Part shown: one piece after another, positions 53,815-64,000 of the stretch
Numbering within the stretch: position 1 is the stretch's first letter
Layout of the letters: every line of letters starts with the position of its first letter
NCBI RefSeq assembly: GCF_050003625.1
Contig: NC_134398.1
Span: 97,487,674-97,551,673, forward strand
Length of the DNA: 64,000 nt
Reading direction: 5' to 3'
DNA from: Haematobia irritans
Lineage: Eukaryota > Arthropoda > Insecta > Diptera > Muscidae
The notes under the pieces: generated by a model
What the model saw: only the letters and a program-made list of their open reading frames with translations
Database searches by the model: none
What the model was told of the DNA's origin: nothing
Made by a program: the position numbers and the translations under genes

Positions 53815-54802
53815 TGTTGGGAATTAGAGTTTCAAACTTTTTGTCGAAAAGTGGTTTTGCCAGGGTGTAATCCACTACGTTAGGCACATCTGGCATTACT
53901 TTGAGGACCGAACTATGACCGTACATTTTTTCCGACCACAGCGATAGCTCGCGCAACCGCACAGCCGTTGTTGCAGCTGACTGTTTGGCCAAAATGTCTA
54001 AAGGCAATAGATGTAGCATGATATTAAGGGAGTCTGTTCCTGTCTTACTAAATGCGCCTGAGATACATAAGATCGCCATACGCTGAACTTTATCTAAGCA
54101 AGTCGGTTTCTGAAGTGCCGGCCACCAGACTACAACACCATATAGCATTATAGGTCTAACCACTGCCGTGTATAGCCAATGCACAATTTTTGGTCTTAGT
54201 CCCCACTTTTTCCCTATTGCCTTTTTGCACGAGTACAAAGCTACCGTGGCTTTTCTCGCCCTCTCTTCAATATAAAGCCTAAAATTCAGCTTCCTGTCCA
54301 AAATAACGCCAAGGTATTTTGCACACTCACCAAAGGGAATTTCAGTACCCCCTAAGGAAATGTGCCTAACCGTGGGAGTTTTGCGATCTTTGCAGTACAT
54401 TATCTTTCGCCCATTTCTCAGTCATCCGGAGAGCTCTCTGTATAATATCTCTGATTGTGGATGGGAATTTTCCCCTGACTGCCAGCGCCACATCATCTGC
54501 GTATGCCACCACTTTTATCCTTTCTTTTTCTAGAGAAACCAGAAGGTTGTTTATAGCAACATTCCAAAGAAGAGGTGATAGAACTCCTCCTTGGGGAGTG
54601 CCCCTGTTCACATACCTTTGTATGTTTGCTTGCCCTAGTGTGGCTGAAATACGTCTCTTCATTAGAAGTTCGTCTAACAGCCTAAGTATACATGGATCAA
54701 CATTCAGAGTTGTCAGTCCATTTAATATCGAGCTCGGATGGACATTATTGAACGCCCCTTCGATGTCTAGAAACGCCACTATTGTGTATTCTTTGACAGA
54801 TA
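53460..54802 (-). pseudogene. LINE-B copy 4 RT palm, thumb and RNase H
   Basis: From 54802: VKEYTIVAFLDIEGAFNNVH (palm Asp), GTPQGGVLSPLLWNVAINNL, VVAYADDVALAVRGKF (active site), a small deletion/shift near 54400 that removes GLGVNPVKTEL, then CAKYLGVILDRKLNF, KIVHWLYTAVVRPIMLYGVV, and RNase H FYTDGSKLNGQVGFG, VFQAEILAI, IYSDSQPAIKSL. Domain order and motifs fit LOA/R1-type LINEs with RNase H. Confidence 0.9.
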
Positions 54803-56637
54803 CACACAAAAAAAAAATTTTGATTTCAATCACGAAAATCGCGGATTCAATCATTTTTTTAATTGAAATGTCTTCAATCACGAAAATGATAGTATCAATC
54901 ACCCATTTTGATTGAAAACCAACACGATTCTCAATTAAAAATTTAATTGACTTTTGTCACGGAATCAATTAATTGTGTGATTGAATCAATTAAAAACGTG
55001 ATTGATTTTTAACATAAAATTCAATCACAGTTTTAATTGAATCAATTAAAATTTTAATTAATTTCACGACAAAAATCAATCAACTATTTGATTCATTCAA
55101 TTAAATAATTAATTGAAATTGGCTATAAATTTCAATCAAAAAATTTATATATTGCGACCCCAAAATCGTATTTAATTTTATTTGAAATAAAAGAAAATAT
55201 GTGTTTCTTATAAAACATATTTAATATTTTATTATTTTTTGAATTATGCAATAAACAAATAAATTTTGTTCTTGTCATTTGTGGTTTGTTCTAATATAAC
55301 TTACAAATACAATTACATAAATTATATAAATCATTATCTTCCTTATAATAATAACCATGTTAGCATGGTCCTTCTAATATGTAGATGCGCCTAGATTTCC
55401 AATAAATCAGCAGCCTGTAAGCTAAATTAGTTTTTCTGAAAGTAAACAGAATAATTCGAATTTAATTTTGTTAAATTAAAAGTTAATTTTGTTAAACATT
55501 ACAAAAATAGAAAAAATATATAAATGGGAAATACATATTTTTATTATTTTCGGAAATTTTTCATATTTTTAAATGCAAAAGAAAGAACTTTTTAACCATT
55601 ACATAATTCAGCTCATTAGTTTATATATCAGATATACTGCTCTCTACTTGGGTTCAAACTGAAAAAGGCAGGTAAAACAAAAATACAATTTAATGCCAAC
55701 GCCACTTCGCAACTTCAAGGTGAATCTTCCAACTAACTCATACCGCTCTTGGTTTTAAGAAAACTAGGAGTGAAAAAAAATTATAATTTTAAAAGATCAA
55801 TACGGTACCCACTTTTTTGTTGCAAACATATTCTTACATATTTGATAAAATGATGGAGTTGATGGGATTGATTGGTCAATTTCACGAAATAAAATTGGTT
55901 ACTAAAAGAAATGGATAAAAAATATATTATTTTAGTCCGTTTAATGTAAACAGGCTTCAATGGAAAACGGTATTCACATTTCACAATTTCTTACCTTCAA
56001 TAAACGTAGATTGTTTTCCATTTTTACAATGCCACAAAACACAAACACAGGTAATTTCAAATGCGTTCTCTCATATATTTTTTCAAACTTTTACCACGTG
56101 GCCATTTGTTGTTGCACACTTTATTTATTTCAACCCTTTGCTATGTTTTGTTGTTGCGTTCAAAATATTTATGTACACATTTTCAATGCAGCAGACAGAA
56201 TGTCGCCAATCATGTTTTTCAATTTACGCGAAAAACAAAAACCCAACCGTTCGTTACAAGTTACTTCTACAGACTGATCTCTCCATCATACAATGTTGAA
56301 TAAATACCCATTCTCTTGTTCTCTTTTCGCTCTTTCCATTGCTCAAAATTATTCAATTTCAATCACAAAAGTGATTGGATCAATCACATGTGTAATTGGA
56401 AACTGAAAAAATTTCAATCACGTTTGTAATTGAAAATTATTTCCGAATTGATTAACAAATTGATTGAATCAATTAATATTTTAATTGGAAACGTAACAAA
56501 TATCAATCATTTTTTAATTGGGTTTTATTCGGATTTGATTAAATAATTAATTGAATCAATTAACATATTAATTGAATCCGTTTCCAAATTCCATTAAGTG
56601 TTTAATTGACAAAATGTTGGTGATAATTTTTTGTGTG
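54803..56637. mobile_element. AATTAATTGA-rich TIR element, long copy (1.8 kb)
   Basis: Starts CACACAAAAAAAAAATTT and ends ATAATTTTTTGTGTG; TA at 54801-54802 and 56638-56639. LINE-B reads on without loss when the element and one TA are removed. The outer 350 bp at each end are chains of AATCAATTAA/TTAATTGATT words. The middle (55150-56300) is AT-rich and non-coding. The short copy at 21380-21669 matches its left end. Confidence 0.85.
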
Positions 56638-57519
56638 TAGTGAGCTTTCAATAAAGCTGACCAGTTCATGCAATGCGGTCTCAGTAGACCTGCCCTTCGA
56701 GTATGCATGCTGTCGTTTCGAGAGCAAACTTGAATCCACGCTAGTTCTAAGATACATGTCTATCATCCTCTCCAGGGTCTTAAGTAGGAATGAGGATAAG
56801 CTGATTGGTCGGAAATCCTTCGCACTCGAGTGAGAGGCTTTTCCTGCTTTAGGTATGAATACAACTTTTGTTTCCCTCCACTTTTCTGGAATATATGCTA
56901 AGTTTACACATTGTTTATATATCACCGTCAACCAGGGGATAATTCTTTCAGCCACTGCCTGTAACTCCGCCGGAGTAATTCCATCAGGTCCGGGGGATTT
57001 GAATGGTCCAAAGCTATTTAAAGCCCATTTTATTCTAGATTCCGACACAATTTCCTCGATAGGAAATGATCGCTGAGCCTCTGTTACACCGCCGGAACAT
57101 GGTTCAACCGTCTGATTTCCAGGGAAGTGTGTGTCCAAAAGTACCTCCAACGTCTCCTCACTGGACGTTGTCCAATTTCCCTCCGATGTTTTAATGAAAC
57201 CTGGAGCGGTGTTAGTGGATGCTAGTACCTTCCGTAGTCTGGAAGCCTCTGACGTATTTTCAATACTGCTACAGTAATCATCCCAAGAGTTTTGTTGAGA
57301 CCTTCTCAGTTCTCGTTTATATTCTCTCAGATTCATCTTGTAAGTGTCCCAATCCTCCGGAGCTCTTGTGGACTTTGCTTTGTTAAAGAGCTTCCTGCAG
57401 GATTTCCTCATATTACTTAACTCCGTAGTCCACCATGGCGGCCGATTTTTTCCCCTTGGCTTTCCTCTAGGGCAAGCAGCTTTCAGTGAAATGTTGAAGG
57501 CCTTAGTAATCCGCTCCAC
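56638..57519 (-). pseudogene. LINE-B copy 4 linker and RT fingers
   Basis: PPWWTTELSNMRKSCRKLFN (linker), then IKWALNSFGPFKSPGPDGIT, YIPEKWRETKVVFIPKAGKA, KDFRPISLSSFLLKTLERM and SKRQHAYSKGRSTETALHEL, followed by SFIESSL where the MITE is inserted. About 300 codons open. Upstream a shift near 57525 divides it from the endonuclease. Confidence 0.9.
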
Positions 57520-58318
57520 TGCGTGTTCGATGCACAGTGCTCATATTTGTCTCCGGCACTTCCGGTATCATCAAATTGAACGATTCCCTATACCTATTCC
57601 AATCAGCTTTCCTAACATTTGGCGGAAATATGGTCTTTGAAGTACGAACAGCCAATCTGAAACTGATGTAGCGATGATCTGAGAAGCTATGTTCCCTCAA
57701 AACTTGCCACTCAGATATCTTATCATTCAGTTCCGGAGAGGTCAACGTTACGTCCAAAACCTCTTGTCTGTTCCTGGTGACGAAGGTTGGTGCATCTCCC
57801 TTATTGCAAACTACCAGGTAAGTACGCAAAATAAACTCTATTAGCGACTCTCCCCTTGCATTAGTATCACTACTTCCCCAAATACTATGATGTGCATTTG
57901 CATCGCATCCCATAATGAGTTTTGTCTTTGTTTTTAGTGACTCCTCAACTAAGGTCTTAACGGCACAGGATGGCATCTCCCTATCATGTCCCATGTAGAC
58001 CGAAGATACCCAATATTTGCATGTGGATATCTCTAGACTGGCTACTACAGTGTCTGCATTGCTCAATGAAGGAAGCAGAAACAAGTTTAGTTCGTTTTTA
58101 GCAATTATACATGCTCGATTTATATCGTTACCGGTATTATGCAAAAGTTTGAAACCCGGAGTGCTTAATTCACAGATCTTGTTCTTATATATGTATGGTT
58201 CTTGAATAAGAACTATATCTATGTCTCCTTTCATCAGGAGAACTTTTAAGGCAGCACAAGCGGCCTTACAATGGTGAAGATTTATCTGGAGGAACCGTAG
58301 AACCATCCAAATTTCCAA
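57503..58318 (-). pseudogene. LINE-B copy 4 endonuclease
   Basis: MVLRFLQINLHHCKAACAAL (Asn), DIDIVLIQEPYIY (Glu), KLIMGCDANAHHSIWGSSDT (Asp, Asn), LDVTLTSPEL and EHSFSDHRYISF (Asp, His). All catalytic positions of the endonuclease fold are present. It begins inside the end of ORF1 (overlap 58266-58318). The frame is intact up to a shift at about 57525. It would choose and nick the insertion site. Confidence 0.9.
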
Positions 58319-58700
58319 CCACCGTCACATCAGCCGCTTCAATTGAGTCATCAAGGGCTTCCTCTTCACAGATCTCGGTGACTCTCGCAACAATCCGCGG
58401 CTCAGCTTTGGTGAGGCATGAGCCTGTAGAAACTTCCCGCATATGATTTTCGCCATAGTCTGCAGGTTTTATATCTCCTTCGGCTTCGCTAGGAGATTTT
58501 TTCACTGCTGACTCTACCGGAGGCTTGTCCGTTTCGGTATCCTTTGGCTGATCGCTTTTGTATACCTTCATATGGATATCATGAAAGCCATAACTTACGC
58601 GTCCTTGGGTCTGGGCTAGATGTGGCAGCGACTCTATGTTTAATATAAACACCGCATGTCGTCTTGGTCCATCCACCTCATCCAAACGACCAACCGGGAA
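58266..58700 (-). pseudogene. LINE-B copy 4 ORF1, 5'-truncated
   Basis: GRLDEVDGPRRHAVFILNIE, PHLAQTQGRVSYGFHDIHMK and an acidic tail DDSIEAADVTVVGNLDGS. It stops at 58266 after overlapping ORF2. The upstream RNA-binding part seen in copies 2 and 3 is missing because the copy is truncated at about 58700. Confidence 0.75.
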
Positions 58701-58804
58701 ACTTTTTTTCGCACCTCTGAGTAGACAACAGACATCGCGTTCTCAATTTCCCCCCATTTTTGCCTTGGAATCATACCGTCCAATGCTCCTTTATTAATAA
58801 TAGC
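58701..58804. other. Central part of split MITE or target DNA
   Basis: About 100 bp between LINE-B copy 4 and the AACATAT-rich right arm. Not seen in the intact MITE copy. No coding motif. Confidence 0.35.
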
Positions 58805-59487
58805 CATCACAAGCTACTAAACACATATATGTTTATAGGCTATTTCTAAATTAATATATGTTTGCATCCAAGCATATTATATTTACAAACATTTTATGTC
58901 CCAAACATAATATGTTCTAACATATTAACATATTTGTCCCAAACATGTTATGCTAGTTTATGAACATTATATGCTTGCACTCAAAAATATTGTGTTTAAA
59001 AATTTGTGTTCCAAACATATAATGTTTATAGCCAAACATATGAAAAACAGTCTTTTTCATCCGTGCAGGAAGTTCTTTTAATTCAATTTTTTATAACGTG
59101 GTTTTTCATAATTTTAATGGGTAATTTTAACTTTTTTTGTTTCAAATAGGTTAAAAACAGAGTAAGAATTCATAAAATGGTACAAATCTGAAAAAAATGT
59201 GAATTTTTGAAAATATTTGAGGTCAAGCGTTAGAATCCATTAAAAATTATAAAAATTATTTATTTGACAAAATATGACAGAATTTTTTAATTTACATCCA
59301 AAACATTGAATTCGGTTCACACCTAAAGAAGTAATGCGAATTCAGTGCAACGGCTGTTGAAATGGAGGACTTCAGTCCTATGACAAGCCCATGTTAAATT
59401 CATCACTTCTGCGTCCATTTTGCACCACTTCCGGATCCAAAAAGAACATTTTCATTACTTTTGTGGCTACGCTTTTTTTGCTGGGTT

Positions 59488-60391
59488 ATGAAATGGTCAA
59501 TAATCTTTCCAATCTCTCTAAGAGCAATCTTCTAATTGCATTAAATAAGGCTTGGAGTGAGTGTAGCTTATGATAAATGGAGAAAATTTAAAATAGTTCC
59601 AATTCCCAAAAGAGGCAAGGACCTAAACCAGATCACGAACTTCAGACCGATTGCTCTCATTTCTGTCCTAAACTTAATGGTTAAGCAAAGGTTAAATTGT
59701 TTCTTAGCTGAACGAAACATTCTTCCACCTAAATCCTATGCATATAGAAAACACATGTCAGCAGCGTCCTGTGTAAATAATTTGCTTCAAACTGTCTCTC
59801 TTTGTAAGGATAAAGGTGATATTTCTATTCTTGTAACTGTGGATGTTTCATCTGCCTATGAATATGTGGATATAAAAACTCTTGAAAGTATAATGATCAA
59901 TCTGAACCTGCCAGAGCAAATGTATCTCCTCATTTTTGAGCAAAAGAATTCTTGTTATGGGGAAGGACAGTGTGGAAGTCACAAACGGCATTCCACAAGG
60001 CAGTTGCCTAAGACCGACCCTTTTCAATATATATACACTTGGTTTACATGGCATTGCGGATTCGAACACTGACATAGTACAATTTGTTGACGCTTTTATA
60101 ATTCTTGCACATGGAAAAGATTTCGACACCGCGACTAAAATCGTACAGAATAAACTACTGAAATTCTACTCAATTCTATCAAGTCTTAAACTGAAATTAA
60201 ACATAGATAGAACATCAGTCATGTATGTAGCCAAAGGAGCAAGATTGATTCCTCTGATATCACTTTGTGGCAAACTCATAAATCGAGTAAATAAAATAAA
60301 ATTTCTTGGAAGAACAATCAACAATAGCCTTTCTCTAAAAGATCATTCAATGATATATAATCTTCCTGTGGTAAATCCATCAATGCACTAA
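59488..60391 (+). pseudogene. LINE-C reverse transcriptase, main part
   Basis: YEMVNNLSNLSKSNLLIALN resumes the RT fingers after the nest. Then KIVPIPKRGKDLNQITNFRP, ILVTVDVSSAYEYVD (palm Asp), VTNGIPQGSCLRPTLFNIY (motif B; Ser-Pro changed to Arg-Pro) and IVQFVDAFIILAHG. The last should read F/Y-A-D-D; here it is F-V-D-A, so one catalytic Asp is lost. Two frame changes. Inactive. Confidence 0.85.
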
Positions 60392-60393
60392 AA

Positions 60394-61236
60394 ATGCTCA
60401 CTACATCAAAACATGGTATTTCTCCTGTAATAGCCAATAATGTAACGAAATCCATTGTTTTCTCGAAAACGGAATATCTTATTTCTTCCATGGCTAACAC
60501 ATCAAAATATCTAAAAGAGAAAATCATAACTTTTCAAAACAAAATCTTAAGAAGAAACATGGGTCTAACTAAGGATACACCAACACACATAGTTTTTACA
60601 CTCGCTGGTATACTTCCCCCGAAATTCAGGGCTTTGTATTTAGTTTCCAAACAGCTTATTAACCTTAAAATATTCAATAAAGGCTTATACGATCATATCA
60701 CAACTCGACCCACGAAGAACAATAGTATGAGCATGGTCTACTGTAAATTCAAACATATTTTTGACAACACCAAAATTAGCGTTATGGTCACGCCATCACC
60801 AAAAATTTTAACTAAACCGATGAATAAAAATAGTACAAATAGATACTGTCATCTTGCCATGTATAGAAAAGAAATGAATGATCTCAAAGGTGAAGGCCTC
60901 TACATATGGGCCACGATTGTCTCTGTAAATATTTCGTCAACGGGATGCGCGGCCTGCAATATCTCAACTGGCCAAAACTTTCTTTTTCGTATACCAGCTA
61001 AAGTATCCTCGATTACTGGAGAGGTACATGCCTTGGACAAAGCTATTGGTATGATAATTAAAGCGGGTTTGAAAAAGCGACAATTTTCACGGACAGCAAA
61101 AATGCCTGTTTTCTAATGTAAAATAACACTGAACACAACTATCTCGGTAATGACATTCACGCCAAGGTCAAAAAATCAAAGTTGTCAAAACTTGTACTCA
61201 TTTGGACACCTTCTCATATAGGAATTCAACCTAATG
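60394..61236 (+). pseudogene. LINE-C RT thumb and RNase H, truncated
   Basis: KTEYLISSMANTSKYLKEKI, FQNKILRRNMGLTKDTPTHI (thumb/connection), then RNase H pieces: SSITGEVHALDKAIGMI (Glu), FTDSKN-like sequence after a shift near 61085, and LVLIWTPSHIGIQPNE (His). The first Asp region is degraded. It ends at 61236 where the LINE-D tail abuts. Confidence 0.75.
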
Positions 61237-61339
61237 AGCTAGGTTAGGTTAGGTTAGGTTGTAGAGGGTGACATCAATGTCTTGTATTGATGCCCACTTA
61301 GACCAGTATAGGTCCATTGTGATCCCTCGATGTGATTTT

Positions 61340-62158
61340 TCAATCTTTCTTCTTCCGAGGCGGCCTCTTTGTCCCAGAAACTTCCATCTGCTCGTTCTCT
61401 TTGAAAGAAATCTCAAGTATGTTTCTTAAGCTGCAGTCCCGTAGATCAGTGAGAGTCTGAAAGAAAAAGGAGCCCAGTATCTTGTTTCTTCTAAAGGATA
61501 AAGCTGGGCACTGACACAGGAAGTGGTACGAGTCCTCCGTAACTTCCGGGTCCAGGCACCATCTACAGATATCATCGTCTTTAAGTCCTATTCTTACCAT
61601 GTGTTTCCCAAGTGTGTTGTGCCCTGTTATGATACCAATCAATGGCCGTAATTCCTCTCTGTTCATCGACAACAAAATTTCACAGTTCCTACGTTTCTTT
61701 TCATCCCATATCAACTTGGTTTGCTCGCAACCATCCGAAGAGACCCAGCGTCTTCGCCATTGCTCATCATATTTAACCTCTATCCTGTAATGATAAGAAG
61801 ATAATGGAGGAAAAACGTCCGCTAGGATGTTGTTCGTTCCACGAGCACCCTCCTTAGCCAGCACATCCGCTTTCTCATTTCCTATTATCCCATAGTGCCC
61901 AGGTACCCAGCACAGAGTTATATTATGCTGTTCAGTGAGAACCTTGAGTTCTCTACGACAGCGGCTGACTACCCTAGACCTTATGTCAGCACTGCACAAT
62001 GCCTTTATAGCTGCTTGACTGTCGATGAAGAAACTGATATCGCTTCTGTATAACGGCCTCATCAACAGCGACTCAGCAGCCTTCGTGATCGCATAAATCT
62101 CAGCCTGAAAATACTGCAATCACTGTCCAGCGTGTAAGACTCCCTTATTCCTAGTTCA
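61340..62158 (-). pseudogene. LINE-D RNase H and C-terminal zinc motif
   Basis: FQAEIYAITKAAESLLMRPL (Glu), SFFIDSQAAIKALCSADIRS (Asp), ITLCWVPGHYGIIGNEKADV (His, Asp), then EQTKLIWDEKKRRNCEILLS and CRWCLDPEVTEDSYHFLCQC, a C-C-H-C motif. 259 codons open, ending PRKKKD. The first Asp (TDGS region) lies beyond a frameshift near 62120. Confidence 0.85.
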
Positions 62159-63661
62159 CTACAATAGATTCCACTGCCCGTTCCTTCCTCCATCTTTGAT
62201 CCGTCCGTATACATGTTCAGGATTCCGAAGGGTATCCTCCTGTCTTCCCACTCTTCTACTTGGTATAATGTACGTCGGTTTGTGATGATAAACGTGCTCC
62301 GTGGCCATATGGTCCGTCTCTCTATACTGCCCGGCCAGAATTCGAGTATGCCTGCAGTCTGTCCTCTCCAGCGTGTTCAAGCTCCTAAGTCTCAGAAGTG
62401 TCAGTTCAGCCGTTTTCCTTACGTGTAAATCGAGTGGGATAAATCCCATCAGTACCTCCAGAGCGGCAGTGGATGTGATCCTCATGGCACCTGTCATATA
62501 GATGAGTGCAGTCCTATTTACCCTATTTATTCTCGATATATGATTTTGGTGTTTCACGATCGTCCACCAAACATGACAGCCATATGTGGCCACAGGTCTT
62601 ACAACCGCGATATAAATCCAGCCAAAAAGAGAAGGCCTCATTCCCCATCTCTGCCCGACCAATTTTTGACACGAGTATAGTGCCGCATAGGCCCTCTTAA
62701 TGCGATCGGCAGTATTCTCCATCCAGTTCAACCTGGAGTCCAAAATAACTCCTAGGTACCTTGCTGATTTCGAGAGCGTCAACTTTATGCCCTGGAGTTC
62801 AGGGGACTTGTACCCCATAACCTTTCTCCTCCTGGTGAACAGTACCAACTCCGTCTTACCAGGGTTCACCCCTAAACCGCATCCTAGAGTCCATTCCGAG
62901 AGATACTGCAAAGACTCACTCAGCACATCCGAAATAGAATCGAGGAATTTCCCCGATACCATTATCACAATGTCATCCGCGTATGCCACTACCTTGACAC
63001 CCTTACTTGTCAGTCCAAGCAATACCTCGTTCACCACCAATAGCCACAGCAAAGGTAATATAACCCCTCCCTGTGGCAATCCTCTAGTGGTTCTAGCCCT
63101 CCTTGTGGAGCTCGCTAGCTCGACCACCATGTCCCTGCTTAGCAACATCAACTCGATCCACTTTATAACGAATTTCTCAACACTATACCTGCATGTACCA
63201 CCTCATAAATTTTCGTATAATTAAAAGCACCCTCAATGTCCAGACACGCTGCCAATGTATAGTCGCCATATGTCATGGATCTCTCTATGTGATGCACCAC
63301 TGAGTGCAGGGCAGATTCTACAGATCTGCCCTTAATATAGGCATGCTGACAGATTGATAGTTTCCTGTCTAACTGGTTCCTTATATGATCATCCAGTATC
63401 CTCTCCATTGTCTTTAGCAAGAAGGATGATAAGCTTATTGGTCTAAAGTCCTTCGCCGTTCCATGTGCTATCTTCCCCGCTTTAGGAATGAAGATTACCT
63501 TAACCTTCCGCCAAGGCTTTGGTATATATCCAAGACGCAATGAGGCCCTCATCAACTCCACATAGGATTCACCCAAGAGATGGAAAGACTCCTGAAGCAT
63601 ACATGGGTATACCCCGTCCAAGCCTGGAGATTTATATGGACCGAAGCTGTCAATCGCCCAT
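62159..63661 (-). pseudogene. LINE-D reverse transcriptase
   Basis: FKWAIDSFGPYKSPGLDGVY begins the fingers at the truncation, then WRKVKVIFIPKAGK, KDFRPISLSSFLLKTMERIL and AACLDIEGAFNYTKI (palm Asp). A small shift near 63160 passes to GLPQGGVILPLLWLLVVNEV, VVAYADDIVIMVSGKF (active site), GLGVNPGKTELVL and SARYLGVILDSRLNW, and the connection to RNase H. Well preserved, with one or two shifts; younger than LINE-C. Confidence 0.9.
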
Positions 63662-63776
63662 TTAAAAAAAAAATTATTAAAAAAGGCACCTAATAACACT
63701 AGTTTACACTCAAAATGTACACTTGATGAAAATCAACTTTTCTGATGTATTTTGAGCTGTTGAATTCGAAAAAAAT
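63662..63776. other. AT-rich spacer
   Basis: A/T runs next to the LINE-D truncation point; no clear target duplication of LINE-D was found and no coding sequence. Confidence 0.4.
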
Positions 63777-63994
63777 TAATAAGACCAACTAGAAGAAAAA
63801 CGACCGAAAAATGACAAAGTTATAAGCAATTGAATGATGTGAAATCATTCAAATATAAGCCACTCTCTGTGGCCAAGAGAAATTTTTGTGTGTGTGATTG
63901 GCTCATATTTGCATGATTTGCCATCGGATTTGTTCATTCAATTGCTTATAACATTGTAATTTTTCGGTCGTTTTTCTTCTAGTTGGTCTTATTA
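63777..63994. mobile_element. Hairpin element with 61-bp arms
   Basis: TAATAAGACCAACTAGAAGA at 63777 begins a 61-bp arm (to 63837) whose reverse complement occupies 63934-63994 with about two mismatches. The 96-base loop contains GAGTGGCTTATATTTG-like words in both orientations (63852 and 63898). It is the shape of a short foldback MITE; the flanks at the window edge do not allow a duplication to be defined. Confidence 0.7.
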
Positions 63995-64000
63995 CTTACG

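Larger units (their letters stand above)
52434..58700 (-). mobile_element. LINE-B copy 4, most complete
   Basis: From ORF1 (58700) through endonuclease, RT, RNase H and zinc motif to the CCTAA tail (52437-52458 as TTAGG). 5'-truncated inside ORF1. Interrupted by a 1.8 kb MITE (54803-56637) and carrying a 342-bp internal tandem duplication in RNase H. Other LINE-B fragments in the window are best read against this copy. Confidence 0.9.
45326..59065. mobile_element. AACATAT-rich MITE, split copy
   Basis: Left end CCCACACGCTCAC (45326-45338) continues after BEL-3 as AAAAAATCGCTTCTGTAACA (51716 on), and the right arm is 58805-59065, ending CATCCGTG. It is the reverse complement of the intact copy at 21771-22570. 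TA precedes it; CA follows (decayed duplication). BEL-3 and LINE-B copy 4 were inserted into it. It seems longer than the intact copy in the centre (52230-52433, 58700-58804), where a SINE-like piece lies. Confidence 0.7.
45235..59485. mobile_element. CCCAGC-TIR element, split by nested insertions
   Basis: Left end CCCAGCAAATAAATTTGG, right end reversed CCCAGCAAAAAAAGCG; TT at 45233-45234 and 59486-59487. With the element and one TT removed, LINE-C reads without a break from GIT to YEMVNNL, the usual RT motif order, so the borders are exact. Its own DNA is only 45235-45325 and 59066-59485 (about 0.5 kb), non-coding. The rest is a later insertion. Confidence 0.75.
43166..61236 (+). mobile_element. 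LINE-C: I-type LINE, split by a 14.25 kb nest
   Basis: ORF1 with CCHC knuckles, then ORF2 with endonuclease, RT and RNase H: the domain order of the I clade. RT stops at 45234 and resumes at 59488. It is 5'-truncated in ORF1 (43166) and its RNase H is cut at 61236 by the tail of LINE-D. Many stops and shifts make it the oldest-looking LINE in the window. Confidence 0.8.
61237..63661 (-). mobile_element. LINE-D: RNase H LINE, 5'-truncated
   Basis: A 3' tail CTAGGTTAGGTTAGGTTAGG (plus strand) at 61237-61260 is followed by the zinc motif, RNase H and RT on the minus strand. It breaks off at 63661 in the RT fingers. It shares domain order and the CCTAA tail with LINE-B but differs in most residues, so it is a separate family of the same group. 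It was inserted into LINE-C's RNase H. Confidence 0.85.

Overview
This 64 kb window is eukaryotic and AT-rich, and it is almost wholly transposable-element sequence. The element set is LINEs with a PHD-finger ORF1, I-type and LOA/R1-type LINEs carrying RNase H, BEL/Pao and Mag-like Ty3/Gypsy LTR elements, and MITEs of hAT, piggyBac, Harbinger-like and Tc1-like type. This set points to an insect, most likely a higher fly (Brachycera); that is an inference from element families, not from a host gene. No complete host gene, rRNA, tRNA gene or CRISPR array was found. The only host-gene candidate is a ~45-codon 3' coding end at 42362-42500.

Layout. 1-1317 (minus): 5' part of a CR1-like LINE (ORF1 with PHD finger, start of the endonuclease). 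1567-2415 and 2521-4140: two terminal-inverted-repeat elements. 4330-6731 (minus): a broken BEL element (BEL-1). 6746-25815 (plus): one copy of an RNase H LINE (LINE-B, copy A), cut open at 7731 by a 17.4 kb Mag-like Gypsy element (7732-25146, minus, 5-bp duplication GAAAT). That Gypsy element is itself filled with at least seven later insertions: a Harbinger-like MITE in its LTR, two large CACT-type TIR elements (one carrying a third copy), hAT and piggyBac MITEs, two 2-bp-TSD MITEs and a probable 1.75 kb solo LTR. 26140-34654 (minus): BEL-2, whose 5' third including the LTR is tandemly duplicated with a period of 2744 bp. 35400-42360 (plus): two head-to-tail, internally deleted LINE-B copies joined at a double hairpin.

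43170-61236 (plus): an I-type LINE (LINE-C) whose RT is interrupted by a 14.25 kb nest. In order from outside in, the nest is a CCCAGC-TIR element, then an AACATAT-rich MITE, and inside that both a nearly intact BEL element (BEL-3, 45339-51710, 368-bp LTRs differing at three positions) and LINE-B copy 4 (52434-58700, minus). LINE-B copy 4 carries its own 1.8 kb MITE and a 342-bp internal duplication. 61237-63661 (minus): LINE-D, a relative of LINE-B. 63777-63994: a 61-bp-arm hairpin element.

The genes do not form a host pathway. Each LTR element encodes Gag, protease, RT, RNase H and integrase for copying itself, and each LINE encodes an RNA-binding ORF1 and an endonuclease-RT(-RNase H). Nearly all are pseudogenes. 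The value of the window is stratigraphic: paralogous copies inside the same window supply empty sites that fix insertion boundaries to the base and order the insertions in time. I saw no convincing new biochemical system. The most unusual items are the CACT-type elements with conserved internal architecture, the 2744-bp duplication, the double hairpin at the LINE-LINE junction, and the CCTAA-tailed LINEs.
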